NCBI GenBank assembly: GCA_033297205.1 | Contig: MU859338.1 | Span: 1-33,788 of the forward strand | Origin: Pseudoneurospora amorphoporcata | Taxonomy: Eukaryota > Ascomycota > Sordariomycetes > Sordariales > Sordariaceae | Length of the DNA: 33,788 nucleotides | Reading direction: 5' to 3' | Part shown: in pieces, positions 11,901 to 22,161 of the stretch | Position numbering within the stretch: position 1 is the stretch's first letter | How the letters are laid out: every line of letters begins with the position of its first letter | Notes under the pieces: generated by a model | The model's input: the letters and a program-made list of their open reading frames with translations, nothing else | Told to the model about the DNA's origin: nothing | Database searches by the model: none | Translations under genes and position numbers: made by a program

Positions 11901-12262
11901 GCTCGATCCACAGAGACTTACACCCCCCGGGCTTCTTTTCCGGGACATGGACCAGACCCCATCTTGCACTGGCACTGGCCTGACGGCTGCCAGTCCAACC
12001 ATCCCGATTCCCGCAGTCCATGCAAAGATAGGAGCCCGAACTGGTATCGGCAATGCGGTGGGATGTGGATGTGGATGGGATTACACCGATTACCGTTCGT
12101 ACCTAGTCGTAGTTGGGTTGCGCTGACAGTGGAACATCGCAGTCTGAGTCGACTCCATCCGTCTGGATCGGAATAGGAAAGAGTGCGCGGTAGTAGCAGT
12201 ATCGGATGGAGTGAGGAGGCTTTTGACTATGGAGGGGGCAAACCACTGTTGATCACTTGAGA
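8966..12262. other. Long intergenic stretch, no gene recognised
   Basis: About 3.3 kb without a convincing coding region on either strand. ORFs are short, overlap heavily and show no family resemblance. The first few hundred bases should hold the 3' UTR of the transcription factor gene. Homopolymer tracts occur at 11393-11412 (20 C) and around 11829-11859 (T-rich), and 10903-10923 contains a small CTAAAAC/GTTTTAG hairpin. A long noncoding RNA cannot be excluded from sequence alone. Confidence 0.45.
11393..11412. repeat. Poly-C tract (20 C)
   Basis: Twenty consecutive C on the plus strand, hence a run of G on the minus strand. It is the longest G/C homopolymer in the window and a possible slippage or G-quadruplex site; exact length may also suffer sequencing error. 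Confidence 0.9.
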
Positions 12263-12268
12263 TATAAA
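12263..12268 (+). promoter_or_regulatory. TATA-box-like element of the inositol oxygenase gene
   Basis: TATAAA within GATATAAAGAG, 80 bases before the ATG of the upstream ORF and 363 bases before the inositol oxygenase ATG. Its position suits a transcript whose leader contains the intron at 12383-12449. Confidence 0.5.
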
Positions 12269-12347
12269 GAGGGCATGTGTCCGTCTTCAAAGTGGTTTTT
12301 GTTTTTTAGATAACAAGAACATTCATCAACAAGCAAACGACAGTCAC

Positions 12348-12489
12348 ATGTACTCAACCTTCGGCATCGGGAACCTTGATAGGTAAGTGTGCACGAAGAT
12401 GGTACTTTACGCCGAACACAGAACGTTGTATACTGACCTCGTCATACAGATGCCAAAAGCATAAGAACTGCGTTACTTCCCCTCTCTGA
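12348..12489 (+). CDS. Spliced upstream ORF in the inositol oxygenase leader
   Basis: An ATG at 12348 begins a 24-codon ORF made of 12348-12382 and 12450-12489. The intron between them has a GTAAGT donor, a CTGAC branch site and a CATACAG acceptor. The peptide starts MYSTFGIGNLDR and ends SPL before TGA at 12487-12489. It precedes the main ATG at 12626 by 136 bases. If translated it could reduce or condition translation of the enzyme; it may also be a chance ORF in a spliced leader. The intron itself is well supported by its signals. Confidence 0.45.
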
Positions 12490-12625
12490 ACTTCCGGTTG
12501 TTTTCAAGCATTATCCAGAAGATCAACTTGACACGAACATCCACAATCTTTCGCTTATTTCCAAATCAAGACTTCACCGATTCAACACCGAGTTCCATCA
12601 CCACCAACAAAAAAAAACCATCACA

Positions 12626-13738
12626 ATGGCACCGTCCGCCACGTACCCCATTATCACCACCCACTCGGGCGCCGACCTTGAAGCCATCTCGGACGCCGTC
12701 GACGAGATCAACGTCCTCAAGTTCAAAGCCGCCCAACAAGTCACCGAGATCCTCAACGATGACTCATCCTCCCCTTCATCGCCCACCTTGTCCACAGCCG
12801 CCACCACCCCTTTCACCGAGCAGCAAGACCAAGACCTCGGCGACTTCGACACCCCCTCCGCCTTCGACGCCACAAAAGACCACTCCCGCTTCCGACAATA
12901 CACCACGGCCGAGTCGCGCGTGCTCAACTTCTACGCCGAACAACACGCCAAGCAAACCGTCTCTCACAACGTGGCCGCTCGCGCACGCTTCAACAATCCC
13001 GACCGTAAAAGGCCGGAGATGACCATCTGGGAGGCCATCGAGTGCTTGAACTCGCTCATCGACGAGTCAGACCCCGATACCGAGCTGAGCCAGATCCAGC
13101 ACTTGTTGCAATCTGCTGAAGCGATCCGACGCGATGGAAAGCCGCGGTGGATGCAGCTTGTGGGACTTGTTCACGACCTGGGCAAGTTGATGCTTTTCTT
13201 TGAGCTGGCTACTGGACAATGGGATGTCGTCGGCGATAGCTTCCCGGTTGGATGTCGGTTCTCGGACAAGTGTATCCTTCCGGAGTCGTTCAGCGCCAAC
13301 CCCGACTCGGAGCATCCGGTTTACAGCACCGAGCACGGGATTTACACGGCCGGATGCGGGATTGAGAATCTGATGATGAGCTGGGGCCATGACGAGTATC
13401 TGTATCAGGTTCTGAAAGATCAGAGTCTGTTGCCAAGGGAGGGGCTGGCGATGATCCGGTTCCATAGCTTTTATCCGTGGCATCGCGAGGAGGCGTACGG
13501 GTGGGCGATGAAGGAGGGCGATGAGGAGCTGAGGAGGGCGGTGAGGGCTTTTAACCCGTATGATCTGTACTCGAAGAGTGATGAGCCGGTTGATGTGGAG
13601 GCTGTTAAGGTGAGTTGAGTCTTTCCCCAACCAAGAAGAAGAAGATGGTAATGACAGAAGCTAACGATGAGATATGTGCAGCCTTACTATACCGAGTTGA
13701 TCAACGAGTTCTTCCCGCAGAAGGTCATCAAGTGGTAG
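12626..13738 (+). CDS. MIOX: myo-Inositol oxygenase
   Basis: Two exons, 12626-13609 and 13682-13738, encode 346 residues. The enzyme uses a di-iron centre and O2 to cleave myo-inositol to D-glucuronate, the first step of inositol catabolism, in the cytosol. All six expected metal ligands are present: His159 (in QIQHLLQSAEAIR), His183 and Asp184 (in LVGLVHDLGK), His255 (in MSWGHDEYLY), His280 (in MIRFHSFYPWH) and Asp313 (in FNPYDLY). The family hallmark VVGDSFPVGCRF is at residues 201-212. The N-terminal 80 residues are a poorly conserved Ser/Thr-rich extension compared with the roughly 285-residue animal enzyme. The 72-bp intron carries a GCTAACG branch site, and the second exon adds the conserved tail PYYTELINEFFP...KW. 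A leader intron and upstream ORF precede it. Confidence 0.97.
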
Positions 13739-14257
13739 ATGAGCGATACCACGACCACACCACCGCCATCATGACCCTTAGCGACGATGTTGAAGAAGAA
13801 GAAGAAGAAGCGGCACTTTGGCCCAAAAAAAGCCGGCCTTTGGGCGACGGAGTAATGACATGAGTTGACGACTTTCGTTCAAAAACGCAGTTTTTGTCTT
13901 TTTCCTTTTCCCTGTCTTTGTTAATGTTCACGGCGTCATGGCGTCCGGTTATGGTGTTGTTAGACACGCACCTATCTGCGTTGCATTTCATTTCATTTCC
14001 TTTCCCTTTTCCCAGCCATTTACCACTTACATACCTTAGAATTAGAGTCTTGTTTTGTTGTCGCTGCCGTCGGAGTTGTGTATCACTGCATCCGTCCCCG
14101 TCAAGCATTGACAGCGATGTTGTTCCTTCAGTTTTAGCAGGGCAACTGTACAGACCTATCTGATTCGTCCCAGTCGGATCCTTACATTGTCGCGACATAG
14201 GAAGGGAAGCGACTGATGAATACCTCGAATCGAGCGTTGAGTTGTCAAGTACTGCTA

Positions 14258-14287
14258 CCCTGTTGCAAGCCGCCCTGTTGCAAGCTG
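14258..14287. repeat. 15-bp tandem duplication
   Basis: Two adjacent copies of CCCTGTTGCAAGCYG (14258-14272 and 14273-14287) differ at one base. It lies in intergenic DNA and no function is apparent. Confidence 0.8.
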
Positions 14288-15902
14288 CCTTGGTCAATAT
14301 TTCTCGTGAATGATGATGATGAACACGCTTGTGTGGTTCTCGCCATTGCCTAGGTAACAATAGCCAAACGTTATGCCTTGCACCCTCATCCGGTTCCCTA
14401 GATGAACGCTCCCGATGTGGTGGCCTCGAGATGCATGCTCATCAATGACCAAGGCAATACAATGTTCGGGAATTCATCCGCTTCCCCGCACCGAATATTG
14501 ACTGCAACTGTTTGCCCCAACGAAGCGACCGCGTGTATTCATGTCCAATCCTGCTCATTCCGCGATCTGCCCTGTCCTCGACTAGCAGCCCCCCCATCAG
14601 AAACCAAGAGTCAGACATCGGGCCACTCGCTCAGCTATCTCAACGGGACCGACGCCGTGTTTCGCAAGCAAGTGTCTGGCCTCTGTCTCGCTGAGTATGG
14701 GCAACTTTCCCACCAGGCCCCAAGGTTGGTAGTACCAAAGTCTCGGATACGGAAGCCAGTGTCAGCCAGTGGCACATTGCACCCTACACCTGTGCCACGC
14801 TCGTCGGCTTGAGTCGGCACTCAACGCTCCTTTTTAAGGTCAACTGGACACAGTAAGGGCGATTTCCAGCCGAGTCGAGTCTGGTGGTCTTTAAGGGGCC
14901 AAACTCGGCGTTGAAGCAGAGGGGCTAGACTAATGCAGGAACAATGCACGAGGAAACACTGGTGCAGGAGGAGTCAGTGGGTGGGAGTGCAGAATGATCA
15001 GACCACAAGCCCCGATAGATCCAACTAGGCTGGCCGCCGCCGTCTTCGAAGACGGTGCTTCCAACCTCGGCTTGTAGGATGTTGTGAGACTCAAGTATCC
15101 ACCTTCGCCTATGATTTTCCTGTCCATTTTTTTGCCGTATTCAGACGAAGAAGAAAGCCTCTCCACCTGCCGCCCCTCCTGCTTGTTCGTGTGTCCGTGT
15201 ATCCTTGTGTCTGTGCTTTTTGTTACCGCACGACGAGTGGGTAGTGGAAACTCGGCCTATTTCCTCCTCCGGCTCCGGTTTTGTTCCTATCACGACAAGG
15301 GCTACCGTCGACAAGGACATCGTTTATCCATCGTTCGCTTCGCCAAGGGGGATTTCTAGGGTAATTCGGATTGAATGATCGGTTCGTGCGTTGTTGTCGC
15401 TAGAGTTATTGATGCGAGTAGGGGGTAAATGCTGGATTGGACGAAGTGGGAGTCGCTACTCATAATGGTTGGCCCGGAACCATATGCGAGAGATGAATGG
15501 GAGGGCGTCTCGTCGTGCTTTTGGAGGTTGAATGCAAGGCCGGGGAGTTCGCGCTTGGGGAGACGCCCGACAGTTCGTGGAGAGGCGGGAGGTCGACGGT
15601 ATTTATCCTCAGATAATCGGAATTGGGCTAGAAGCCATAATTAAGAAGGGGATCACCACGAAGGCGGACGCGGAAACGAGCACAGGGTCAAAGACGGTAG
15701 TCGTAGCAATCAAGAAAGTTCGTAGGATAAGGTAGTACTGGTGAGAAGTCTCATAGTTAGTATCTGGGTAGCAACGTTGAGGTGGATGCGAAGAATTACG
15801 ATCTTACAAAAACACGCCGTGGGACGGGAGCTGATCATACCGGGAGAGCATTTCCGGATCATGATGCTGTCAGAAGACCAAGAAAACCTGACGAGAAGTT
15901 GC

Positions 15903-15930
15903 AAAAAAAAAAAAAAAAGAGAGAGAGAGA
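15903..15930. repeat. A16-(GA)6 purine tract
   Basis: Sixteen A followed by six GA dinucleotides form a 28-base all-purine run on the plus strand. It is a simple repeat in intergenic DNA. Confidence 0.85.
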
Positions 15931-16744
15931 TGCCAGGTTTTCTATGTGCGGTGTCGAAGGGCGGCCAAACCCCGTCCTGCGGCAGTACTAACTGAATGGT
16001 GTGCCCAATATGGCGATCCTAGATGCCGAGCTTTCTAGAGATCTTCAAGACTCCTGCTCACAAGAGACGTGTGGTCTCCGCTGAGGGCAGGTCCTTGGTA
16101 GGTAGCTTGTTCCCGAGCCATGAAAACCACAAGGTACAATGACGATGTACTGGGGCGTCCCTTTCGTTTCGCCATATATAAAGACTTGCAGAAACCATAG
16201 CGAGCGTGCACCTGAAAAACCCCGAAGAATTTTTCCAACCAGAGCGCCGAGATGGGGTTCGAACCCGTGTGGCCGAGACAGAGGTTGTCCATGATTTCAG
16301 AGGTTGGTGGTGAAGAAGATAAAGTCAACTGAATGCCTCCGAGGTACGTACCTGATGATGTGGCTCGTGCTCACCCTTAGAACTAGCGGCCTCCACGTGA
16401 TGACGTCCAACCCCGCAGTCCCACCTGGAGAGCGACGCCAAGCGGGTGCCCAGATGCCGGCGGCAATTCCACTTTCAACAACAAGCCAACATGATCACCA
16501 AGTCTCATGACAACATTCATGGCCTCATAATACACGCATCGCGACCTGAACCCATCCTCTTTGAGGGTTCGTGGTTACGAATGCACATTGTTCTGGACTT
16601 CAAACTCGGCCAAAGACGATAAACAGTCCTCCCTCTTCGACCAATACTTGTACCAACCAGCCGCCCGCAACAAAGCATCACCAGACTTCCATGACAACAT
16701 AGTCTAGACTACCTAGACGGCATCAGACATCATCATCGCCAAAA

Positions 16745-17962
16745 ATGGACTCTCCAACCCGTCCCATGCCGCCCATCCACCACCTCTCCCTCGAGCTCAT
16801 TCTCATCCCGCCCATCCTCTTGGCCATCGCAACAGCCCTCAGTCTCTTCACGCACTCCGACACCAACTTGTACATGCTCTACTCGCAATGTCACGCCCAC
16901 GCCCGCATCGACTGGCTCTCTCGCATCCCCCTCGTTGGCCCTCTTGCCTGCTTCCTCGTCTCCTTCTTCCAGGAAGCCGTCCTCTCGCCTGTCCGATCCA
17001 AGGCCATCATGTCGGTCGTCCTCAGCTACGTCGCCGGTCTGCTCACCATCACCACGGTCGAGGGCTCGCGTCTCTGCAACAGATCCGCCTTGCTCCTCGC
17101 CTTCCCCACCGCCACCTGGCTTGTCTTCGACCTCGTCGGTGGCGCCCTAGTCTGGGAACTCGTTATCATCCCCGCCTTCTTCCACCGCGCCAAGGTGGTC
17201 ATCCAAGCCCGTCGCCAGGGAACCACCACCACCTCGGACGGTGAAGCAGCCGCCGAACCCGACCTCGTCCTCGGTGAGCCGCGCCATTTGTCCACCCTCG
17301 CCGAGTCGCTTTCCATCCCGGTGTCCATCGCCATCGGCTACGTCCTCCCGTCTCTGCTCATCCTCCTCCTACCCTCCGACAAGACCGCCGTTCCCGTCTT
17401 CGTCTGGCTGTTCTTCCCCGTCTGGGTATCCCTCCTCCACCAGGGCGTGCGCACCGCGCTCCTCCAGGTGTTCAAGGACCATGCCAACTGGCCGAGGTCT
17501 TTCCATTTGGAATCTTCCCTCTTGCCGCTGGTGACCACGTACGCTGCGCCCATGCTCTTGTCGCTGGCGTCGCACATCTACCTGATTGTTACGCTCTTCA
17601 CCCACCCACGAGACGACCGACAGGAGATGACACTCGCCACCACGCGCTTCATCATGGTAAACATGGTCTACGTCGGCCTGACGGTGTTGTACTGGGCTTT
17701 TATCGAGGCTGGATGGCAGACTGTGCTGGTGATGCTGGTGGCCACGGTGCTGGCAGGTCCCGGTGCGGGTGTTTGTGTGGGCTGGGTCTGGAGGGAGAGT
17801 GCGGTCGGGGTGGATTGGATTGGACGGAGGCTCGGATGGAATGCAAGTGTTATTGCCGTTGCCGTGGGCGGAACCGGCTCGAGGAGGGGTAGCGGTGATC
17901 GGGGAGAGGAGGGCCGCGAAGGGGGCAATGGGCCGTCGGAGGAGACGCCGCTTTTGCGGTAA
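16745..17962 (+). CDS. Multi-pass membrane protein of unknown function
   Basis: A single open exon of 405 codons with strong coding character (C or G in most third positions). Hydrophobic segments lie at about residues 16-35, 62-80, 86-106, 114-146, 189-210, 216-236, 259-285, 302-323 and 326-349, so eight to nine transmembrane helices are likely. A hydrophilic loop of about 40 residues (148-188) separates the fourth and fifth. The C-terminus is a Gly/Arg/Glu-rich tail ending ETPLLR, which resembles an acidic dileucine sorting signal for endosome or vacuole (inference). I do not recognise the family; the layout is seen in small integral membrane proteins of fungi, including some linked to secondary metabolism, but nothing here proves that role. 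No clear intron was found. It lies between MIOX and the C2H2-finger gene, all on the plus strand. Confidence 0.85.
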   Translation: MDSPTRPMPPIHHLSLELILIPPILLAIATALSLFTHSDTNLYMLYSQCHAHARIDWLSRIPLVGPLACFLVSFFQEAVLSPVRSKAIMSVVLSYVAGLLTITTVEGSRLCNRSALLLAFPTATWLVFDLVGGALVWELVIIPAFFHRAKVVIQARRQGTTTTSDGEAAAEPDLVLGEPRHLSTLAESLSIPVSIAIGYVLPSLLILLLPSDKTAVPVFVWLFFPVWVSLLHQGVRTALLQVFKDHANWPRSFHLESSLLPLVTTYAAPMLLSLASHIYLIVTLFTHPRDDRQEMTLATTRFIMVNMVYVGLTVLYWAFIEAGWQTVLVMLVATVLAGPGAGVCVGWVWRESAVGVDWIGRRLGWNASVIAVAVGGTGSRRGSGDRGEEGREGGNGPSEETPLLR

Positions 17963-18886
17963 AAGAAACAAACGGGTTACGTGAGACTGGCTTTTTATCT
18001 TGCATTTCGTTGGCGTGGTGGTGGTGGTGATGGTGGTGGTGATGGTGGTGGTGCATGTTTAATGTTGTGAATCATTTCCTTTTCGTCGTTTCCTTGCCTT
18101 CGTCCTGTTGCATGTCCTGTTTCGTTGTTTGTTGCTGCTTGATTATATCCACACACTTTGTTTATTTCAATCGATACCACTTTGCCCGCGATCACGTCTA
18201 CACTCCTGTCTGTAGTGTATTCACATCTGTCCCTGCAGGAGTGGCAGTCAAGCAACACAGCCGACGGACACCTGGTGGGAGTGCCAGTGAATGGGCAGGG
18301 CACGGACCTCCAACACGACACCATGGGGATGGCGAGCCTTCAACATGTCACATCCGAACTCACTTCTTCACCATGTCTGGAGGACGTTTATCAGCCGGCC
18401 TTCCTTTTCCTGCATCATTTATCCAATTCTGTGTACAGGTGCCGAATCTTCCATGCTAGGCGCATCCGGTGAAGGTGTTTGCACGTCCCCACGAGCTCCT
18501 GCCTTGACAGAGCGGCCAAAGTTCATGTCAGCCAACATGGAAATTCTGAGAGGAATCTGATCTCAACACCAAGCCCACCCCCATTCCCACCTCGAACAAT
18601 TGCTTCAAGGCGCACAACTTTTGAAATTTTTGGTGGGGCCATAATCCCACCATAAATTCCTGCCATCAGTGCTCAAATTCGTCCTCCCTCGTTCTTCTCT
18701 TCTCGTCGTCCGAGGTCGTCACCAACCCAACCTTCCCCAACAACCACGACTCAGCAATTGGCTTTCGCCTCTCGTTTGCTCACACTTTCCGCCTTGTCGT
18801 TCTGAGCATCAATTGGGATTTCACCATCCAATAACAGACCAACTCTCTTCATCTGACGGACCTGCAAAGCCCACTACCATCGTACA
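17963..18886. other. Intergenic with a GTG-triplet microsatellite; promoter of the C2H2 gene
   Basis: The 3' side of the membrane protein gene contains an imperfect (GTG/ATG)n triplet run at about 18015-18053. No gene was recognised in the remainder. The 200 bases before 18887 are pyrimidine-rich and should be the promoter and leader of the next gene. Confidence 0.5.
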
Positions 18887-21305
18887 ATGGCGCCATCACA
18901 GATGAACGTCGAATACGATCGCATCAAAAGCGGTAGCGGCCGGAGATACGCCCATTTCCAATGTACGTCGCCGTCATTTACTTGCTCTCACCGCCAATTG
19001 AAACAACAAATAAGGCTCACACTTTGTCATCTCTACAACAGACGAGAACAAACGGCCCCTTGATGGCTTCGGTGGTCTATATCCCGAGGGCTACGCTCCC
19101 AAGGTTGACCGCGAGAAACGCTGGCCCTGCCCCATCGTGTGCTGCGACAAGGCGTTCAAGCAGCGCAGAGAATTGGGCCAACACTTTTCCGTAAGTGCCT
19201 CAGTTCTTCCCTCGGAACTGGCCACTCAGACCTTCCTCACCTTGTCCTCCTTCTCCCGACACATCCCCATTGCTAACTCCGTCTTTTCTTTGTTCCAGAC
19301 GGTGCACAGAGGCGCAGCTCTCCACGACCTGCGCAACGGCCAATTTACCCTTATCCGCGACGAAGGCGACAAACCTCCATGCGTCCGCTCGAGGAGCAAC
19401 AAGCCGCCATCTCCAATCCTTGCCCCTCTTCCTCCAAGCAGCCCCGCCTCATCGGCTTTGCGTTCGTCCTCGGTAGAGCGTGGATCTACGCCCGGTGACT
19501 ACATCAAAAGAGAGCATTCAATTTCCTACCAGAATGGCCAACGTCCTGACTTTGTTATTCTCGACTCCGAGGATGACGAGCACACGTCCAGCACTCAGGA
19601 CGTGGGCGATGTAGTGGAGGAGGAGACAGAGGAGGAAGAGTATAGCGATGAGGATCTGGACAATGTCTCCAGCGATGGCGCTGGCCCGGACAAGGAGAGT
19701 GTCACCAGCGTCAGTGACGAAGAGGAGGACGACGCCGTCCAAACCCCCGATCGCAACGAATCCGCCAACGAGAATCTTGAAAGCGGCCAATACTATAACT
19801 ACGCCGCCTCCCCCGTCTGGCGCTATATCAACAAGTTTACGCCAACTCCCATCCCTGTTCGTCAAGATACCTGCTTGCGCGAGCTCCTCACCCTCCCACT
19901 CGCCCGTGAGTTTCCCCGTTCCTGGCGTGTGCGTCTCGGCAAGCCCCGCTTCGCTACGGATTCGTTCAATCTGAAGATGATGACTGCAGCGGCCATCTTC
20001 CTCACCGGCGACGACATGGACGTTCAGGCCTGTACCGCATTCGGCTGCCTCAACAGACATCCCTTAAACATCGCACAGGCTTTGACAGACTTTGCGACCG
20101 ACAGCGATGTCGTTCACGGCATGCTGGCCTTTCCGCGCTGCGTCGTCCCTCAGGCGGACTTTTTGGAGAGGTCGGCAACACTGAAAGAGAGGCTGAACGG
20201 TACCACTTGCTGCAATGCATACTACTACCTCGGAAAAAAGCCGGAGCCCAAGTTGATCTACGTCGCTGGTTATCCGTTGCCGTACCCGATCACCCCCGAG
20301 AATCCTCCCCGTGCTGCGCCGGCACCGGCCCGCAAGGATCATGTCGCTTCTCCCACGTCCGGCCAACCCCAGCAGGAGGGCAGCCCTTATAATGGTCAAT
20401 CCAGCCCGCTCAAGGCACGATCGACATCCGAGTCGCTGAAGCGCAAGACCTCTCCCTGCGCCGCATCCGACGATTATGCCTACGACTACCGCCTGTCAAC
20501 CGACCCCGGAACGCCCGCCAAATGGGAATCCATGACCGGTGTCCTGCACCAGCGCGAGTGCTTCTCAGAGCCGGCTGTCGCGTACAGCCCTTCCTACGTT
20601 CGTTTTCACACCAGCCTAAACAAGCGAATCAAGCTCTTCTCCTCTCCCTGCACCAGCGGCAGCGGAAGCAGTCCCCTCGCAGACTTCCGCGTCATCAGCC
20701 TCGAGAATCAGCACAACTCCGTCCAGACCAAGTCGAAGGCAGCGCAAGCCATCAGCTTGCCTGTTAGCAAGTCAAGGTCCTACGTCTGTTCCGTGGCCAG
20801 CGGTGGTCCGGTCCGCGTCTACTTGGACAAGGGCAAAGGCGGGGGTCAGGAGAGGCCTTTTGACATCATGGAGGGCGGTGTTTGGGTTGTTGAGAAGGGT
20901 TGGGCATGCGGCATGGAGGCTGCTGTCGGTGCTGTTGTTGATGACGGCGGTGACGCCGCAATGGGGGACGAAATGCATGTGGCCGCCAGTGTGCATGTTA
21001 CCGGGGTTTTTTCTTCTCCGGTGGTGGCCGGGAAGACGGAGAAGGAGGATGCCCTTGAGGTGAAGTCTGAGCAGAACGACAAGCAGGAGACAGCAATCAA
21101 GAAGAGGGAGGTCAAGAAGGCCAACAAGGAGATCAAGGAGAAGAAGAAGAAACAGGAGAAGGAGGAGCGAAAGCGGGAGAAGGAGGCAAAGAGGCAGGTA
21201 AAGAAGGAGGAGAAGAGGAGGGAGAAGGAGGTCAAGAGGGAGAAAAAGCAAGTGAAGAACGAGAAGAAAGAGAAGAAGGAGAAGCAGAAGGCGAAGCAAA
21301 ACTAG
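18887..21305 (+). CDS. C2H2-finger protein with Cys-rich (CCNA) module, cupin-like segment and Lys/Glu tail
   Basis: Three exons, 18887-18962, 19042-19190 and 19299-21305, encode 743 residues. Residues 55-78 form one C2H2 finger (Cys55 or 59, Cys60, His73, His78), rebuilt by splicing. DFVILDSEDDE at 159-169 looks like a SUMO-interaction motif and is followed by an acidic stretch to 220. Residues 248-385 hold a Cys-rich module: VWRYINKFT, LPLAREFPRSWRVRL, IFLTGDD, Cys320 and Cys325, AFPRC356VV, TTCCNAYYY (Cys379, 380). Residues 538-645 (FRVISLEN ... YVCSVASGGPVRVYL ... FDIMEGGVWVVEKG) align with the cupin-like end of the convergent gene at 22162-24186. Residues 675-743 are almost only Lys, Glu, Arg and Gln, probably a charged helix and nuclear signal. 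The role is unknown; nuclear or chromatin function is inferred. The 108-bp second intron is 3n and stop-free. Confidence 0.85.
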
Positions 21306-22161
21306 ATTAGACGTTGACTGCCCTTTGTTGTGGCGCCATGGATGATGTCACGGTCTGCGGCTTGGGATGGTGATGATTTGGTTTGGCCTTCACGGTCTAC
21401 GAAGGGAAGATTGTCAAGGCAAAGGAAAGCACCAGTGTGCTTGAAGGATCACTTCATGTTTCGGAGCTGAGGCACAAAGTGTCATGGGTATCATGCTGTG
21501 TGCAAGAGGCGGATTACCAAGCAACTTGGGTGCTTTCATGGGACTGTGTGCTGGAGGAGAGAGATACTTTGTTTTTTTGCTTTGGTAAGCAAGCGAGCGA
21601 GCGTTAATTCTTTCTGCTTTTTATTGGCTTCAAGCATTTGAGGAAGATAGGGCGACAAGCATAGGTAGCGATAGACCAAGCCAAGTCATGGCTGATACAC
21701 TTTTTTCTTGTGATTTCCGAAAGCCCGAGTGGGTGTCGCATTTCTTTCTTTGCATTTAATGATACCCGTCCTCCTGTCTTCCGCTCTCTTTCTTCGCGCG
21801 TGAGCTTCGAACAGAAACAATTTGGAGGAGTAGTTGATGGTTCGGTTGGCTCTTTACATATTTATTACATTAACACTACCTGCTATGTACTACACTCATA
21901 CAGCTCATGAACAGGCAACAATAGCCTCAAGACGAACAACAAGGACCAATCCACGCCTGCCCTGCTCGCGCTGTACCAAGTCGGTCCAAGAAAGGGCTAG
22001 CTAGCAAAACGCCAAACACCCATACCCTAAACGACCGCTTGATGCATTTTTCCACCCTCAATGATGTCTGGACATGCCAGTATTCCTAAACGCCTACTTC
22101 CCACCAATCAGATGCATTCAACATGTTCCCCAACAACCTGTTTTAGTCCTCCGTGGAAGGC
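21306..22161. other. Intergenic region between convergent genes
   Basis: The two neighbouring genes end tail to tail here, so the stretch should contain both 3' UTRs and polyadenylation sites. Only short ORFs are seen, and no further gene was recognised. Confidence 0.6.

Larger units (their letters stand above)
13739..16744. other. Intergenic stretch, no gene recognised
   Basis: Three kilobases with only short overlapping ORFs. It begins with the inositol oxygenase 3' UTR, which contains a (GAA)6 run at about 13792-13810. Other contents are a 15-bp tandem duplication at 14258-14287, a perfect 16-bp palindrome at 15040-15055 (CCGTCTTCGAAGACGG), an A16-(GA)6 tract at 15903-15930, a TATATAAA at 16175-16182 and an isolated tRNA B-box-like GGTTCGAACC near 16257. 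The last few hundred bases should contain the promoter of the membrane protein gene. Confidence 0.45.

Noticed and set aside
13728..14360. 210-codon minus-strand ORF over the end of the inositol oxygenase gene
   Set aside because: It overlaps the real last exon and the GAA repeat, and gives low-complexity protein without recognisable features.
16250..16285. tRNA-like GGTTCGAACC box next to TGGCCGAG
   Set aside because: The B-box-like and A-box-like strings are in the wrong order for one tRNA on the plus strand, and no acceptor stem or anticodon arm forms on either strand.
12626..17962. Inositol-catabolism or secondary-metabolite cluster
   Set aside because: Apart from the inositol oxygenase there is no further pathway enzyme, and the membrane protein cannot be tied to either pathway.
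17850..18056. Poly-His minus-strand ORF
   Set aside because: It arises from the GTG/ATG triplet repeat read on the opposite strand.
20772..21299. Leu-rich 175-codon minus-strand ORF
   Set aside because: It is the antisense shadow of the Lys/Glu-rich tail of the C2H2 gene.
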